DNA of 13,353 nucleotides, from positions 1-13,353 of the forward strand of contig JALXFI010000315.1 in NCBI GenBank assembly GCA_027069035.1, in the 5' to 3' direction. The notes below the pieces were generated by a model. It did no database searches, was not told the origin of the DNA, and was given only the letters and a program-made list of their open reading frames with translations. Shown in pieces: positions 13,041-13,353 of the stretch (positions are counted from its first letter, which is position 1; each line of letters opens with the position of its first letter). Position numbers and translations under genes: made by a program. This DNA is from a bacterium. GTDB lineage: Bacteria; Desulfobacterota; GWC2-55-46; S146-80; JALXFI01.

Positions 13041-13353
13041 ATGGTTAGAAATTCCGAAAAAGGATCTGTTACGGCTTTAATAATTATCTTATTGCTTGTT
13101 GTGCTTGCCGCCGGAGGGTACATTATGCTTTCAGGAAATAAAGAGACCCCAAGGCCTAAGAGGATATCAAAACGGGTCAAGATAGTCCTTCCGTTGCAGA
13201 CGGCAAAAGCTCCCGTTGTATCAAAAAATAATACGGTTAAAACTAATATAAAAGATGTGCCAAAGTTTGAAGATGTAAAGAAGCAGGCGGCAGGGCATTC
13301 ATCTATAAAAAAACCTAAAGGGGTGCTTCCCCCGGATAAGATTGCTCAAAGAA
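13041..13353 (+). CDS. Single-pass membrane protein with Lys/Pro-rich linker (partial)
   Basis: The first 104 codons of a gene that continues past the right edge. ATG 13041 has AAAGGTG 6-7 nt upstream. The product has a short cytoplasmic head (MVRNSEKGS), one membrane helix (about 10-31, TALIIILLLVVLAAGGYIML), then a basic, low-complexity extracytoplasmic stretch rich in Lys, Pro, Val and Thr (RPKRISKRVKIVLPL, then VSKNNTVKTN and KKPKGVLPPDKI). This is the usual plan of SPOR-domain, LysM or TonB-like envelope proteins, in which a linker reaches into the periplasm, but the defining C-terminal domain is outside the window. The downstream gene content is therefore unknown and no symbol is given. 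Confidence 0.75.
   Translation, partial: MVRNSEKGSVTALIIILLLVVLAAGGYIMLSGNKETPRPKRISKRVKIVLPLQTAKAPVVSKNNTVKTNIKDVPKFEDVKKQAAGHSSIKKPKGVLPPDKIAQR

Noticed and set aside
12980..13180. 66-codon - strand frame opposite the start of the right-edge gene
   Set aside because: It is antisense to a gene with a good ribosome site and a clear membrane anchor; no features of its own.

Overview
The window reads as a chromosomal stretch of a Gram-negative, chemotactic bacterium. The gene order cheA - transducer - cheW - cheR - cheD - cheB, the lipoprotein and periplasmic genes, and the moderately AT-rich coding style resemble deltaproteobacterial (Desulfobacterota) or Nitrospirota-like genomes. No taxon can be fixed from the sequence alone.

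Region 1 (1-5756, + strand) is a chemotaxis operon. It opens with the last 33 codons of cheA. Next is a 776-residue methyl-accepting chemotaxis protein whose sensor region is a threefold repeat of a helical module carrying an RRxEKD[FY] signature. CheW follows, then the full adaptation set: CheR (methyltransferase), CheD (receptor deamidase) and CheB (methylesterase/deamidase). The transducer ends in a pentapeptide-like tail (EFERF) that could tether the CheR encoded two genes downstream. No cheY lies in the window.

Region 2 (5757-6228) holds a convergent cold-shock protein gene on the - strand. Its upstream region contains a strong intrinsic-terminator-like hairpin, which suggests attenuation or a short separate transcript. 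The divergent + strand promoter there sits so close to the rluB start codon that rluB may be leaderless.

Region 3 (6229-12708, + strand) is a tightly packed housekeeping and envelope run: rluB (23S rRNA pseudouridine synthase), a divergent endonuclease III-family DNA glycosylase, mutL (with the endonuclease motif), miaA (tRNA prenylation), a periplasmic FlgT-like protein of unknown function, a GNA1162-like lipoprotein, and pgsA (phosphatidylglycerophosphate synthase). Junctions of 0-1 nt at three places point to co-transcription and translational coupling.

Region 4 (12709-13353) is a 332-nt gene-free stretch with two copies of a REP-like palindrome 134 bp apart. After it comes the start of a single-pass membrane protein with a Lys/Pro-rich linker that runs off the right edge.

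The best leads for something undescribed are the tri-modular transducer sensor with its candidate CheR tether, the terminator in the csp leader, the noncanonical endonuclease III homologue, and the FlgT-like/GNA1162-like envelope pair. No mobile element, CRISPR array, tRNA or rRNA was found.
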